Assembly (NCBI GenBank): GCA_041391925.1
Contig: JAWKNA010000006.1
Span: forward strand, 186,001 to 250,000
Length of the DNA: 64,000 bases
Direction of reading: 5' to 3'
Source of the DNA: JBPOFM01 sp041391925
GTDB taxonomy: Bacteria; Bacteroidota; Bacteroidia; Flavobacteriales; Flavobacteriaceae
The notes beneath the pieces are model-generated. The model was not told where the DNA came from and did not search any database. It saw only the letters and a list, made by a program, of their open reading frames with translations. Each line of letters begins with the position of its first letter. Position 1 is the first letter of the stretch. Both the position numbers and the translations under genes were made by a program. Of this stretch, positions 43,998-51,620 are shown one piece after another.

Positions 43998-44717
43998 TTA
44001 GTTACTTTTGGGCTGATCATATTCCGGTTGGCACCAAATGAAGGCAAAGGCAAATGTAAGGTACATGACAATATTGGAAAACAAAAGAATTTGCCATTTT
44101 AAGAATACAAAATTCCAGTCAGACGGTGAATAATAGACGTTGTATAAAACTAATGGTGTGGTAATAATGAACCAAACTAAAAGCGCCGCACTTATGACAA
44201 AGTTTAGGGATTTATAAAACATTATGATTTTTTCATTTTGTAATATTTCAATAAAATGAAAAGCAATGCATATTAATATCACCAACGCTCCAAAAACCGT
44301 TATAAATGGCGAAAATTTATTGAAGAAAGTGTCCCAATGAATCCCTATACTTATGACTGAGGCTAGCAAGAATATAATACCAGATATTTTTATAATTGAG
44401 ACAAATAATTTACCCTTAAGAATCTTGGAATAATAAAAAGAAAAAAACAATGTACTTCCTATATTCCAAAATAGGGTTCCACACCAATGACTTGTTCTAA
44501 ATTTGGTGTTTTTTAAAAAGTTCAAAAAACTAAATTTATCAATATACGCTGCATAACCACTTAGAGTATCAATGAAGGCTATGTAAACCAAAAACCAAAT
44601 AAAATATCTGACAGGCGTATTTTTGTATTTTTTATAGCAAAATAAGCCTGCAATAGCGGCTGAGAACTCTACGGTATGCGTTATTAATCTATAGTTGTTT
44701 AAAAAAAAATCGCCCAA
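43998..44717 (-). CDS. Seven-helix membrane protein, tandem paralogue (copy 1)
   Basis: Integral membrane protein of 239 aa, colinear with the 43276 protein over its whole length: ITHTVEFSAAIAGLFCYKKY, VRYFIWFLVYIAFIDTLSGY, SDWNFVFLKWQILLFSNIVM and IWCQPEYDQ. Seven hydrophobic segments. It is 5 bp from the second copy and 11 bp from the gene upstream, hence one operon of four genes ending in the kinase. The duplication is diverged, most strongly in the loops, so the two copies probably recognise different things or form a heteromer. Function unknown. Confidence 0.83.
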   Translation of the reverse strand: MGDFFLNNYRLITHTVEFSAAIAGLFCYKKYKNTPVRYFIWFLVYIAFIDTLSGYAAYIDKFSFLNFLKNTKFRTSHWCGTLFWNIGSTLFFSFYYSKILKGKLFVSIIKISGIIFLLASVISIGIHWDTFFNKFSPFITVFGALVILICIAFHFIEILQNEKIIMFYKSLNFVISAALLVWFIITTPLVLYNVYYSPSDWNFVFLKWQILLFSNIVMYLTFAFAFIWCQPEYDQPKSN

Positions 44718-44728
44718 CTTTAGGTTGA

Positions 44729-45232
44729 TTATTGTGGATAATTTGCCGCTGGAGGGTCACCTGGTCCACCCATATTCAAACCATATCCTCCAGGAATGTC
44801 AGGATTAATAGGTGGTGGTGCCAAATTAAATGGATTCATACTCGATGTGCCCCTTGCTTGAGTTCCCGTAGGAATAAAAAACATGGTGGTATAACCCACT
44901 TCGTTTGCGGTGTCTGGGTAGGCTCCAAGATACACCCGAATACCAGTCATGGTATATCCTAAACCTTTTGCTTGATTTTCCGCATAACTCAAATAGTTAC
45001 GCATGTCCTCTAATGAATACCAAGAGGAACGATTGTCTGGACGTCGTACAATCGAATCACTTATCAATTGGTGTCTGGAATTAAAGGCTATGTCCAACGC
45101 CTTTGCTTCGGCTGGCTTAATAACCCCTTTTGGTTCGATAACGCCATCACCTAAATCTACTTTACAACAAAAAAAATAGACTGCTGCGGCTCCAATAATA
45201 GCTCCTAATAAGAATACAAAGAAATTTTTCAT
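44729..45232 (-). CDS. Membrane-anchored protein with Pro/Gly-rich tail
   Basis: Protein of 167 aa: an N-terminal membrane helix (FFVFLLGAIIGAAAVYFFCC), a globular middle (SWYSLEDMRNYLSYAENQAK; GYTMTGIRVYLGAYPDTANE; VGYTTMFFIPTGTQ) and a Pro/Gly/Asn-rich tail (MNPFNLAPPPINPDIPGGYG). Function unknown; the tail may face the periplasm and be unstructured. It is the first gene of the operon with the two seven-helix proteins and the histidine kinase, so it may be an accessory part of that sensor system. Confidence 0.78.
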   Translation of the reverse strand: MKNFFVFLLGAIIGAAAVYFFCCKVDLGDGVIEPKGVIKPAEAKALDIAFNSRHQLISDSIVRRPDNRSSWYSLEDMRNYLSYAENQAKGLGYTMTGIRVYLGAYPDTANEVGYTTMFFIPTGTQARGTSSMNPFNLAPPPINPDIPGGYGLNMGGPGDPPAANYPQ

Positions 45233-45304
45233 GTGGTTAGTTTTACGGTTGTTGGTTTAAATGTATTAAAAAAGATTGAAACGTCTTAGATTAATACGGT
45301 TTAA

Positions 45305-46843
45305 TTAACCCAACCATCCTTCCCTATCCAAACTTCTGTATTGTATGGCTTCACTGATATGAGAACCGTTCAATTCTTCTGAACCTTCCAAATCGGCAAT
45401 GGTACGTGCCACTTTCAAAATTCTGTCATAAGCTCTGGCGGAAAGATTAAGGCGCTCCATGGCAGTTTTGAGAAGCTGTTTTGAGGCGTCATCCAAGATA
45501 CAATACTTACGGATTTGTTTGGTATTCATTTGAGCGTTATAGTGAACGCTTTCGTTATCTTCAAAACGCTGGGTTTGTCTCTCTCTAGCTGCTGTTACTC
45601 TTTTTCGAATATCGATAGATGATTCTCCCTTACGGTCATCTGATAATTTTTCAAATGGTACTGGTGTCACTTCTATGTGGATATCAATTCTGTCCAATAA
45701 TGGTCCTGATATTTTGCTCAAATAACGTTGCATTTCCGCAGGTGATGAAGTAATAGGTGCATTTTGGTCATTAAAGTAACCGCTAGGGCTTGGGTTCATA
45801 CTTGCGACCAGCATAAAGCTGCTTGGATAAGTGACCGTAAACTTTGCCCTTGATATGGTAACTTCCCTATCTTCCAATGGTTGTCGCATCACTTCAAGGA
45901 CTTCGCGTTTAAACTCTGGTAATTCATCTAGAAACAATACGCCATTGTGAGACAAGGATATTTCCCCAGGTTGCGGATAACTCCCACCTCCGACCAATGC
46001 CACATTTGAGATGGTGTGGTGTGGACTCCTGAATGGACGTTGAGACATCAACCCAGTCTCTGCTTTGACACGACCCGCTACGGAATGGATTTTGGTTGTT
46101 TCCAAAGCTTCGCGAATGGTCATTGGTGGGAGAATGCTCGGGAGGCGTTTGGCAAGCATGGTCTTCCCAGCTCCAGGTGGGCCAATAAGAATGATGTTGT
46201 GTCCGCCCGCTGCGGCTATTTCCATGCAGCGTTTGATACCTTCCTGACCTCTTACATCTGCAAAATCAAACTCGGGGAAGTCTAGGTTCTTATAGAATTC
46301 CTCTTGGATGTTGATGGTGGTCTGCTCCAAGGGTTCGTCTTTGTCGAAATGATTGATGACTTGCTCAATGTTTTCCACTCCAAAGATGTTGAGACCATCC
46401 ACGATGGCAGCTTCCTTAGCATTTTGAATGGGAAGGATGAAATTTTTGAAACCCTCTTCCCTAGCCTTGATGGCAATAGGGAGCGCTCCTTTGATAGGCT
46501 GAAGACTTCCGTCCAAGGAGAGTTCGCCCATAATGAGATAATCTTCAAGAGTGTCAGCCTTGATTTGCCCTGATGCGACGAGGATACCAACGGCAAGGGT
46601 CAGGTCATAGGCAGAACCTTCTTTGCGTAGGTCTGCGGGTGACATATTGATAATTATTTTTTTGCCTGGGATTTTATAGCCATTGTTTTGGAGCGCTGCA
46701 GCGATGCGGTAATTGCTTTCCTTGATGGCATTGTCCGGAAGGCCGACAAGGTGGTAGCCTACGCCATTATCGACATTGACTTCCACAGTAATAGTAGTTG
46801 CTTCTACACCAAAGACAGCACTTCCAAAGACTTTTTTTAGCAT
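45305..46843 (-). CDS. comM: YifB/ComM-type Mg-chelatase-like AAA+ ATPase
   Basis: Hexameric AAA+ protein of 512 aa. N-terminal ChlI-like domain (about 1-170: VEVNVDNGVGYHLVGLPDNA; INMSPADLRKEGSAYDLTLA), Walker A LIGPPGAGKTMLAKRLPSIL near residue 220, Walker B-type segment NGVLFLDELPEFKREVLEVM, and the C-terminal Mg-chelatase-like region (LNLSARAYDRILKVARTIAD). In Vibrio and Haemophilus ComM helps branch migration during natural transformation. No other competence gene is in view. It lies alone between the 7TM operon and a serine hydrolase gene. Confidence 0.92.
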   Translation of the reverse strand: MLKKVFGSAVFGVEATTITVEVNVDNGVGYHLVGLPDNAIKESNYRIAAALQNNGYKIPGKKIIINMSPADLRKEGSAYDLTLAVGILVASGQIKADTLEDYLIMGELSLDGSLQPIKGALPIAIKAREEGFKNFILPIQNAKEAAIVDGLNIFGVENIEQVINHFDKDEPLEQTTINIQEEFYKNLDFPEFDFADVRGQEGIKRCMEIAAAGGHNIILIGPPGAGKTMLAKRLPSILPPMTIREALETTKIHSVAGRVKAETGLMSQRPFRSPHHTISNVALVGGGSYPQPGEISLSHNGVLFLDELPEFKREVLEVMRQPLEDREVTISRAKFTVTYPSSFMLVASMNPSPSGYFNDQNAPITSSPAEMQRYLSKISGPLLDRIDIHIEVTPVPFEKLSDDRKGESSIDIRKRVTAARERQTQRFEDNESVHYNAQMNTKQIRKYCILDDASKQLLKTAMERLNLSARAYDRILKVARTIADLEGSEELNGSHISEAIQYRSLDREGWLG

Positions 46844-46963
46844 GGTTAGGTATTTGGTTTAAATGTAGGAAGATTGGTGGGAATTACAAATTTTTTTTGG
46901 ATGGTGGGTAAGGCTTTGGTCACTAGATGTCGCGTGCTGATTTTAGAATGAATAGTAGTGTAT

Positions 46964-48001
46964 CTAGTTTTTTTCTTTCAATATTTTGACTATTCGATTA
47001 TACATTATTTCTGACATATTCCAATTATAACCATCAAAATTTACTGTGTTTGTAAATTGAACAACCACTGCATCCATATCTTTGTGATATTTGGCAATAG
47101 TTTGATATCCAGGGATTAAACCTGTGTGCTCAAACTTATAAATAGAAGCATAGATTTCTTGTTCTTTTCTATCCCTAAACACAGAACCATCATTCAAAGC
47201 TCGAATAAATTTGCTCAAATCTTCAGCTGTGGCCACTATGGAGCCTACATTATCAGTTTTTAAGTCTTTATCATATCCTACGTAATAGCCACTCATGACG
47301 TCATCTATGTTAACATCTTGAATTGAACCAAAAGTGTGTTTTAAATTTAATGGTTTCAAAATTTGTTCTTGGATGTATTGAAATGGGTTATAATCCAGTA
47401 CTCGATTCATTATCCTTTTAAGCAATAAATAATTGGTGTTGCAATATTCGTAATCTTCATTGGGTTTGAAATTAGCTGGCTTATCAAGAATTAGAGCCAG
47501 TTGTTCGTCAGCATTCTCTTTTGGATGAACCCAATAATTATGAGTACGAATAAAATCAGGGATGCCGCTACGGTGTTGCACCATCATTCTTAGAGTGATT
47601 TTATCGGCATATTGTATTCTGCCATTTAATTCAGGTAAATAATCTACTAGGGTGCTGTCCAAGGACAACTTTCCGTCCCGAACCAATTTAGCAATCGCTA
47701 CTGCATTATATAATTTACTGACACTTGCAATTTTAAATAATGAATTTTGATTAGCTGGAATTTTATTTTCCCTGTTTTTGTAGCCTGCCGTAAAAAACTC
47801 TGATTGATTTCCTTTTTTATTCACACAGACAATAATGCCATCAAATCCGTATTCTGCGACTTTATTGACTTGTTCTTGAACTGTATCGGGAAGTGGTTTT
47901 ATCCAAGCGGTTACTATGGGCCATGGAACTAAATATAAGGAGATGAGGGTTCCAATGAGCAGCAAGGCCCTCATTATTTGTTTTGATTTTATTTTAGTCA
48001 T
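46964..48001 (-). CDS. Serine hydrolase (beta-lactamase/class C PBP family)
   Basis: Envelope protein of 345 aa. An N-terminal hydrophobic segment (MRALLLIGTLISLYLVPWPI) serves as signal or anchor. The penicillin-binding fold follows: the catalytic SxxK in FKIASVSKLYNAVAIAKL, the second motif in YEYCNTNYLLLKRIM (YxN-type), and the late HTGLIPGYQTIAKY in the third-motif position (HxG). Such proteins are peptidases or esterases; resistance cannot be inferred. ATG at 47999-48001 is preferred over one 23 codons upstream because it opens directly on the signal. No operon partner. Confidence 0.87.
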   Translation of the reverse strand: MTKIKSKQIMRALLLIGTLISLYLVPWPIVTAWIKPLPDTVQEQVNKVAEYGFDGIIVCVNKKGNQSEFFTAGYKNRENKIPANQNSLFKIASVSKLYNAVAIAKLVRDGKLSLDSTLVDYLPELNGRIQYADKITLRMMVQHRSGIPDFIRTHNYWVHPKENADEQLALILDKPANFKPNEDYEYCNTNYLLLKRIMNRVLDYNPFQYIQEQILKPLNLKHTFGSIQDVNIDDVMSGYYVGYDKDLKTDNVGSIVATAEDLSKFIRALNDGSVFRDRKEQEIYASIYKFEHTGLIPGYQTIAKYHKDMDAVVVQFTNTVNFDGYNWNMSEIMYNRIVKILKEKN

Positions 48002-48105
48002 TTTGTTTAGAAATATACAGTTTTCAAACTTGCCAAAAGGGTTTTTGAAATGGATGGGTTGCGTATGCAAGCAACTAATTTAACAAATTTAAAACCGAAT
48101 GAAAA

Positions 48106-48190
48106 ATGGCTTCGCCAGTTCGTACTTTGTGCTCGTGCCTGAGAGGAACGTCAAAAGCAATGAACTATAGCCAATGTTGTGTGCCGTTCG
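48106..48190. repeat. Dispersed structured repeat, copy E (partial)
   Basis: Contains the shared blocks CTTCGCCAGTTCG, TTTGTGCTCGTG, AGCAATGAACTATAG and TGTTGTG that recur in the other copies up to 51.6 kb. The 15-mer AGCAATGAACTATAG is identical in copy D. The left half (the GCTTCGCTGAATCTCGCAAGC part) is missing. Reading frames through it are not genes. Confidence 0.8.
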
Positions 48191-48275
48191 TCGATTTTTT
48201 GACATGGTTTTTTTGGGGTTTTTGCAGTGGTGGCGCGGGCTGTGAAAGCGAAAATGTAATGGAATCCCGAAACTT

Positions 48276-48527
48276 AGAACATTCCGTCTGAAACTTGGAA
48301 CATTACATCTGAAGGTTGGAACATGACATCTGAAACTTGGAACATGACACCTGAAGCTTGGAACATCACACCTGAAGCTTGGAACATGACACCTGAAGGT
48401 TAGAACACGACACCTGAAGGTTGGAACATGACACCTGAAACTTGGAACATGACACCTGAAGGTTAGAACATGACACCTGAAACTTGGAACATGACTTCTG
48501 AAGCTTGGAACATGACTTCTGAAGGTT
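48276..48527. repeat. Tandem array of 21-bp repeats (array 2)
   Basis: Twelve consecutive 21-bp units (252 bp) of the form GGAACATGACACCTGAA followed by one of the variable ends ACTT, GCTT or GGTT; a broken unit precedes them at 48261-48275. Edge copies are the most diverged (AGAACATTCCGTCTG at the left; ATGACTTCTG at the right). It lies in the 687-bp gene-free stretch between the serine hydrolase gene and the 48689 membrane protein gene; the rest of that stretch holds repeat copy E and no gene. Its core is the same as that of array 1. Confidence 0.93.
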
Positions 48528-48688
48528 TTGTGTGGATGTCTGTACTTATTTTGATTTTTGCAATAGATACTTGCTTAAAAGTGAGATATAAAACTGTTTT
48601 TGGCTCAGATTGCACTAAGCTACGAAGTCGGGAGACTTCACTGAGCGATGTGTACGAATTGTAAAGTGGGACATTCCCTTTTTTAACC

Positions 48689-49369
48689 TCAAGTTCCCCA
48701 AAGCGTTGATACGAATTGTTCCCAAATTAAGGTACTACCAAAGGCAAATGCTCCAATTTGGCATATGATTATGGTGATACCCAATATAACACTTGTTTTG
48801 TGAGGGCGTTTGCGGGTGCGCATATCGAATATCCAAAGCGATGCTATCAATGCTAGGAATAACAAAAATGCTAATGGCCCTGGTAGGTCAAAAAATAGGA
48901 CTAATCTGCCCAGAGCTGGGGATAAGCACCCAATGCCTGCCAAAAGCATGGCTCTTTTATGAATTTGGGGATGGTTCCTATAGATTAGACCAACTCCGTA
49001 TGCAATACTTAAGGCAAGCAATGCCCCAAAGTTGGCCGCCACTATATTTACTGGTGTTCCTTTGCTATAGGTATGTTCATTAAGAAGTGTTCCAAAAATC
49101 AGAATTCCGAGGACAAGTCCGATACTCAACCTTCCTAGTTTTTTATGTGTGCTTATATTGCCTCGACCTATGAGTTGGGTCTGTAGGATTAAAAGGGCAT
49201 ACCAGCCAAGCATCGCTGCTGCGTGGCACACCAATACCGTGGTGGGAGGTGGCATTTGGTCTATATGTTTGATTCCGAATAGGCCAAAGCCTAACACTGC
49301 AAGCGCCGTGAGTAGTATGGCCATGAAGCGGAAATATGTGTTGCCATACGAATGTTTGGTCTGTACCAT
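48689..49369 (-). CDS. Seven-helix membrane protein (DUF2306-like)
   Basis: Membrane protein of 226 aa with about seven helices, for example FRFMAILLTALAVLGFGLFG, CHAAAMLGWYALLILQTQLI and FLLFLALIASLWIFDM. Conserved-looking loop histidines (VCHAAAMLGW; STHKKLGRLSIG; PQIHKRAMLLAG) recall DUF2306-type or haem-carrying membrane proteins, but no firm family call is possible. It is the leftmost gene of the cassette-like block, on the same strand as the others. The start ATG is at 49367-49369. Confidence 0.78.
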   Translation of the reverse strand: MVQTKHSYGNTYFRFMAILLTALAVLGFGLFGIKHIDQMPPPTTVLVCHAAAMLGWYALLILQTQLIGRGNISTHKKLGRLSIGLVLGILIFGTLLNEHTYSKGTPVNIVAANFGALLALSIAYGVGLIYRNHPQIHKRAMLLAGIGCLSPALGRLVLFFDLPGPLAFLLFLALIASLWIFDMRTRKRPHKTSVILGITIIICQIGAFAFGSTLIWEQFVSTLWGT

Positions 49370-49590
49370 GATATAGGTTCTTTAATTACTCTGTTTTAGA
49401 ATTGATTTCATTTGTATCTCGCCACTGGTTAGGATGCAGATGGCAGATTTCTAATTTAAATTCTGTTACAAACTATTGCCCATAAAAGAAGAAGGTAGTA
49501 CAAAGCTGATAAAGTGCCTGTTAATGATGTAATTGGGTACGGGTGAAGATACTAAATTTATGTGACTTTGCTGATTTCAGTTCTTATTTT

Positions 49591-49650
49591 GAGCTCGTGT
49601 CCGAGAAGAAAGTAGGAAGCAATGAACTATAGGCGGTGTTGTGCATAGTC
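49591..49650. repeat. Dispersed structured repeat, copy D (partial)
   Basis: GAGCTCGTGTCCGAGA, AGCAATGAACTATAG and GGTGTTGTGC match copies E and A. Only the right half of the repeat is present. The remaining 220 bp of the 49370-49677 gap contain nothing I can name. Confidence 0.78.
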
Positions 49651-49677
49651 TTTTATTTTTCCTTCTTTTCCAGAACA

Positions 49678-49899
49678 TTATTTACTCCATTTTAAAAAAA
49701 TCATACACGAAATAAAAGTCAATATAAAAATCAAAACTGTGCCATAAATTATAAGGTTAATCCACATTGTCACATTATGAATTATTGGTGCAATTTTATT
49801 CAAAATGGATTCTGCTGATAAAATCAAAATGATTGTCAAAATCACAAATGATAATAAATGAATTCCTATGATTTTTCTTTTTCTCAATGTTTTTCTCAA
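49678..49899 (-). CDS. Small two-helix membrane protein in the cassette-like block
   Basis: Protein of at most 73 aa, two long hydrophobic helices (GIHLLSFVILTIILILSAES and NLIIYGTVLIFILTFISCMI) behind a strongly basic N-terminus (MRKTLRKRKII). The only starts are TTG (49897-49899 or 49885-49887), which lowers confidence in the exact N-terminus. Function unknown. It is bracketed by repeat copies D (after its 3' end) and B (immediately before its 5' end), which makes it the most cassette-like unit of the block. Confidence 0.6.
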   Translation of the reverse strand: MRKTLRKRKIIGIHLLSFVILTIILILSAESILNKIAPIIHNVTMWINLIIYGTVLIFILTFISCMIFLKWSK

Positions 49900-49901
49900 A
49901 T

Positions 49902-50014
49902 GTTGGGTAACGGTTTAGCTTCGCTGAATCTCGCAAGCTCAATTTGGCTATGGTTTGCTTCGCCAGTTCGCTACGCTCTTGTCAGCCACATTGTGCTATA
50001 CTTGGTGTGGGAAG
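49902..50014. repeat. Dispersed structured repeat, copy B
   Basis: Left half: GGTTTAGCTTCGCTGAATCT, CGCAAGCT, ATTTGGCTATGGTTTGCTTC, then GCCAGTTCGCTACGCTC. The right part is diverged (GCTATACTTGGTGTGGGA). It falls between the 3' end of the 50032 gene and the 5' end of the 49678 gene. AGCTTCGC and GCGAGATTCAGC-type pairs make it able to fold. Confidence 0.85.
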
Positions 50015-50031
50015 TGGGCTTTTATCTTCGT

Positions 50032-50694
50032 TTATATGTTCCTTTTTTTATTATGTTCAATTATACTTTTAATTAGCACAATTGCCAAAAGTAAGCAAGG
50101 AATGTACCAAGATATGATTTTTCTATTCATTAAAATAATTCCGATAATTAGCAGACTCCAAAGGACAGTATCTATCATTTGATTTTTTCTTTTCTCCTTT
50201 TTCTTTTTTTGGTCATATTTCAAATTTTCCTCTATCGCCTGTTTTGAAATACTGTAAGTTTCGTCATCCTTATTCTCCAAAATATATGAAATGTCTTGAA
50301 TTAACATTTCGCGGGAATAAAATATTTCGTCGTCTGCATACAAAACAACAGATTGACTTAAATCAATAAGTCCTATAGAAATAATATTGATACAAGCACT
50401 TACCAATTCGTCAGAGCCAAAAGTGAATGAAATAGCGAAATCTTTATGAGTTAAATCTTTTTTTAGGTCTGGAAAATCGGAAAGAATTTCATTAACAGGA
50501 TTTAGATAAATTTCGATAAAAACTTCATTTCCATTTAATACACAATCTATTGAGTCAATTTGATTAAGATTTTCAAATTGTTCAAATTCAGTTAAAAATC
50601 TAAATTTGTAACCTAATTCCTTTATTTTATTTTCCAGTTCAATTTTGGTCGGAAGATTATCCTTTTGAACAAAATTTATTAAAGTCATCGACAT
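50032..50694 (-). CDS. Membrane-anchored protein of unknown function in the cassette-like block
   Basis: Protein of 220 aa. The first 165 residues are soluble and acidic (LINFVQKDNLPTKIELENKI; EVFIEIYLNPVNEILSDFPD; DDEIFYSREMLIQDISYILE), then a Lys-rich linker (LKYDQKKKKEKRKN) and two C-terminal membrane helices (MIDTVLWSLLIIGIILMNRK; IISWYIPCLLLAIVLIKSII). The domain order, soluble head with C-terminal anchor, recalls immunity or membrane effector proteins, but no family is recognised. It is very AT-rich by eye and is flanked by repeat copies B and A. Confidence 0.78.
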   Translation of the reverse strand: MSMTLINFVQKDNLPTKIELENKIKELGYKFRFLTEFEQFENLNQIDSIDCVLNGNEVFIEIYLNPVNEILSDFPDLKKDLTHKDFAISFTFGSDELVSACINIISIGLIDLSQSVVLYADDEIFYSREMLIQDISYILENKDDETYSISKQAIEENLKYDQKKKKEKRKNQMIDTVLWSLLIIGIILMNRKIISWYIPCLLLAIVLIKSIIEHNKKRNI

Positions 50695-50722
50695 AGTTTC
50701 TTTAATTCGGGTTTTTTTAGCT

Positions 50723-50852
50723 TACTGCCAAAGATTTAGCTTCGCTGAATTTCGCAAGCTCGATTTGGGTATGGTTTGCTTCGGCAGTTCGCTACGCTCG
50801 TGTCCAAGTGAGGACTGACCAAGCCATAGCTTATATAAGGTGTTGGCAGCAG
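50723..50852. repeat. Dispersed structured repeat, copy A (most complete)
   Basis: About 130 bp bounded by perfect 7-bp inverted ends, CTGCCAA (50725-50731) and TTGGCAG (50843-50849). Inside: TTTAGCTTCGCTGAATTTCG, CAAGCTCGATTTGGGTATGG, CGGCAGTTCGCTACGCTCGT and CCATAGCTTATATAAGG; GGTATGG and CCATAGC can pair (6 of 7) to give an inner stem. It begins 3 bp after the stop of the 50855 lipoprotein gene and ends before the 50032 gene, as an attachment-type site after a gene would. Confidence 0.88.
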
Positions 50853-50854
50853 TT

Positions 50855-51454
50855 TTATTCTTTTTCAAATAGTTGATATATTTGACCATCTTCTTTTTCA
50901 TATCCAATCATTCCTTTGTTTTGTGACCAGTATATTCTTGTGACCCAATCTGATTTAAAGGTTGCTACATTTTCACCGGAGTATGTTTTTCCTGAAAGAA
51001 CGTTATTTATTGTATCAGTAGTTTTTTCGATATTTAAATACCCACTAAAATTTCTATATCTAATATGTACGGAATAATTATCCTCCTCACTGCTTTGCTC
51101 TTTATTCAAAGTAATGAACTCTAAATTTGCAATACTATCAAATTTTCGAGTGGTTTTGCTCTGTAAGCGTTTATAGAGAAAGATGTTCTCTTTATTGTAG
51201 TTTTTAAGACAATAAGATACGCTCAAAAAAATCTTTTTTGAAGGCAAATGATATAGACCATTTGATTTAGAAATAAAAGAATCAATTTTTTCGATTTTTA
51301 AAGTATCATAATCGTTTAGATTACTTCTGAAATAAATAATTTGATTGGTTTTATAATGTGAGAATGGTTTGCGATATTCATTTGGTATTTTTCCGTCATA
51401 TTTGATACAACTTAATGTTGTAAAACAAAGCAATAACACTAAACTATTTTTCAT
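50855..51454 (-). CDS. Putative lipoprotein of unknown function in the cassette-like block
   Basis: Protein of 199 aa. The N-terminal MKNSLVLLLCFTTLSC is a lipoprotein signal with lipobox LSC; the mature part (YFRSNLNDYDTLKIEKIDSF; SVSYCLKNYNKENIFLYKRL; YWSQNKGMIGYEKEDGQIYQ) is beta-rich and not recognised. The ATG at 51452-51454 is used because the open frame upstream reads into repeat C (it gives the repeat-derived peptide SAKLNRWQQ). Repeat A starts right behind its stop codon. Confidence 0.78.
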   Translation of the reverse strand: MKNSLVLLLCFTTLSCIKYDGKIPNEYRKPFSHYKTNQIIYFRSNLNDYDTLKIEKIDSFISKSNGLYHLPSKKIFLSVSYCLKNYNKENIFLYKRLQSKTTRKFDSIANLEFITLNKEQSSEEDNYSVHIRYRNFSGYLNIEKTTDTINNVLSGKTYSGENVATFKSDWVTRIYWSQNKGMIGYEKEDGQIYQLFEKE

Positions 51455-51482
51455 AAAAGCAATCTTTGTGTTTGTGAGAAAT

Positions 51483-51614
51483 TGTTGCCAACGGTTTAGC
51501 TTCGCTGAATCTCGCAAGCTCGATTTGGCTATGGTTTACTTCGTCAATTCGCACTTTGTGCTCGTGTAGGAAGTAGTCAAATCCACCGTAATTGCGGTTA
51601 TACATTGTTGTAAG
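51483..51614. repeat. Dispersed structured repeat, copy C
   Basis: About 130 bp: TTGCCAACGGTTTAGCTTCG at the left, then CTGAATCTCGCAAGCTCGAT, TTGGCTATGGTTTACTTCG, TTTGTGCTCGTGTAGGAAG and at the right GTTATACATTGTTGTAAG. It sits between the LamG gene (3' side, stop 51621) and the start of the 50855 lipoprotein gene. The left half is nearly identical to copies A and B; the right half is different, with its own small hairpin CCGTAATTGCGG. Confidence 0.86.
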
Positions 51615-51620
51615 AAGTTT

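Noticed and set aside
48106..48664. Short open frames across repeat copy E and the second 21-bp array
   Set aside because: They consist of repeat sequence only and have no family likeness.
50722..50907. Frame reading into repeat A (61 codons ending SAKLNLWQ), and the upstream extension of the 50855 gene through repeat C
   Set aside because: Both are translations of the dispersed repeat (the same peptide SAKLNxWQ appears twice), so they are by-products; the lipoprotein gene has its own ATG at 51454.
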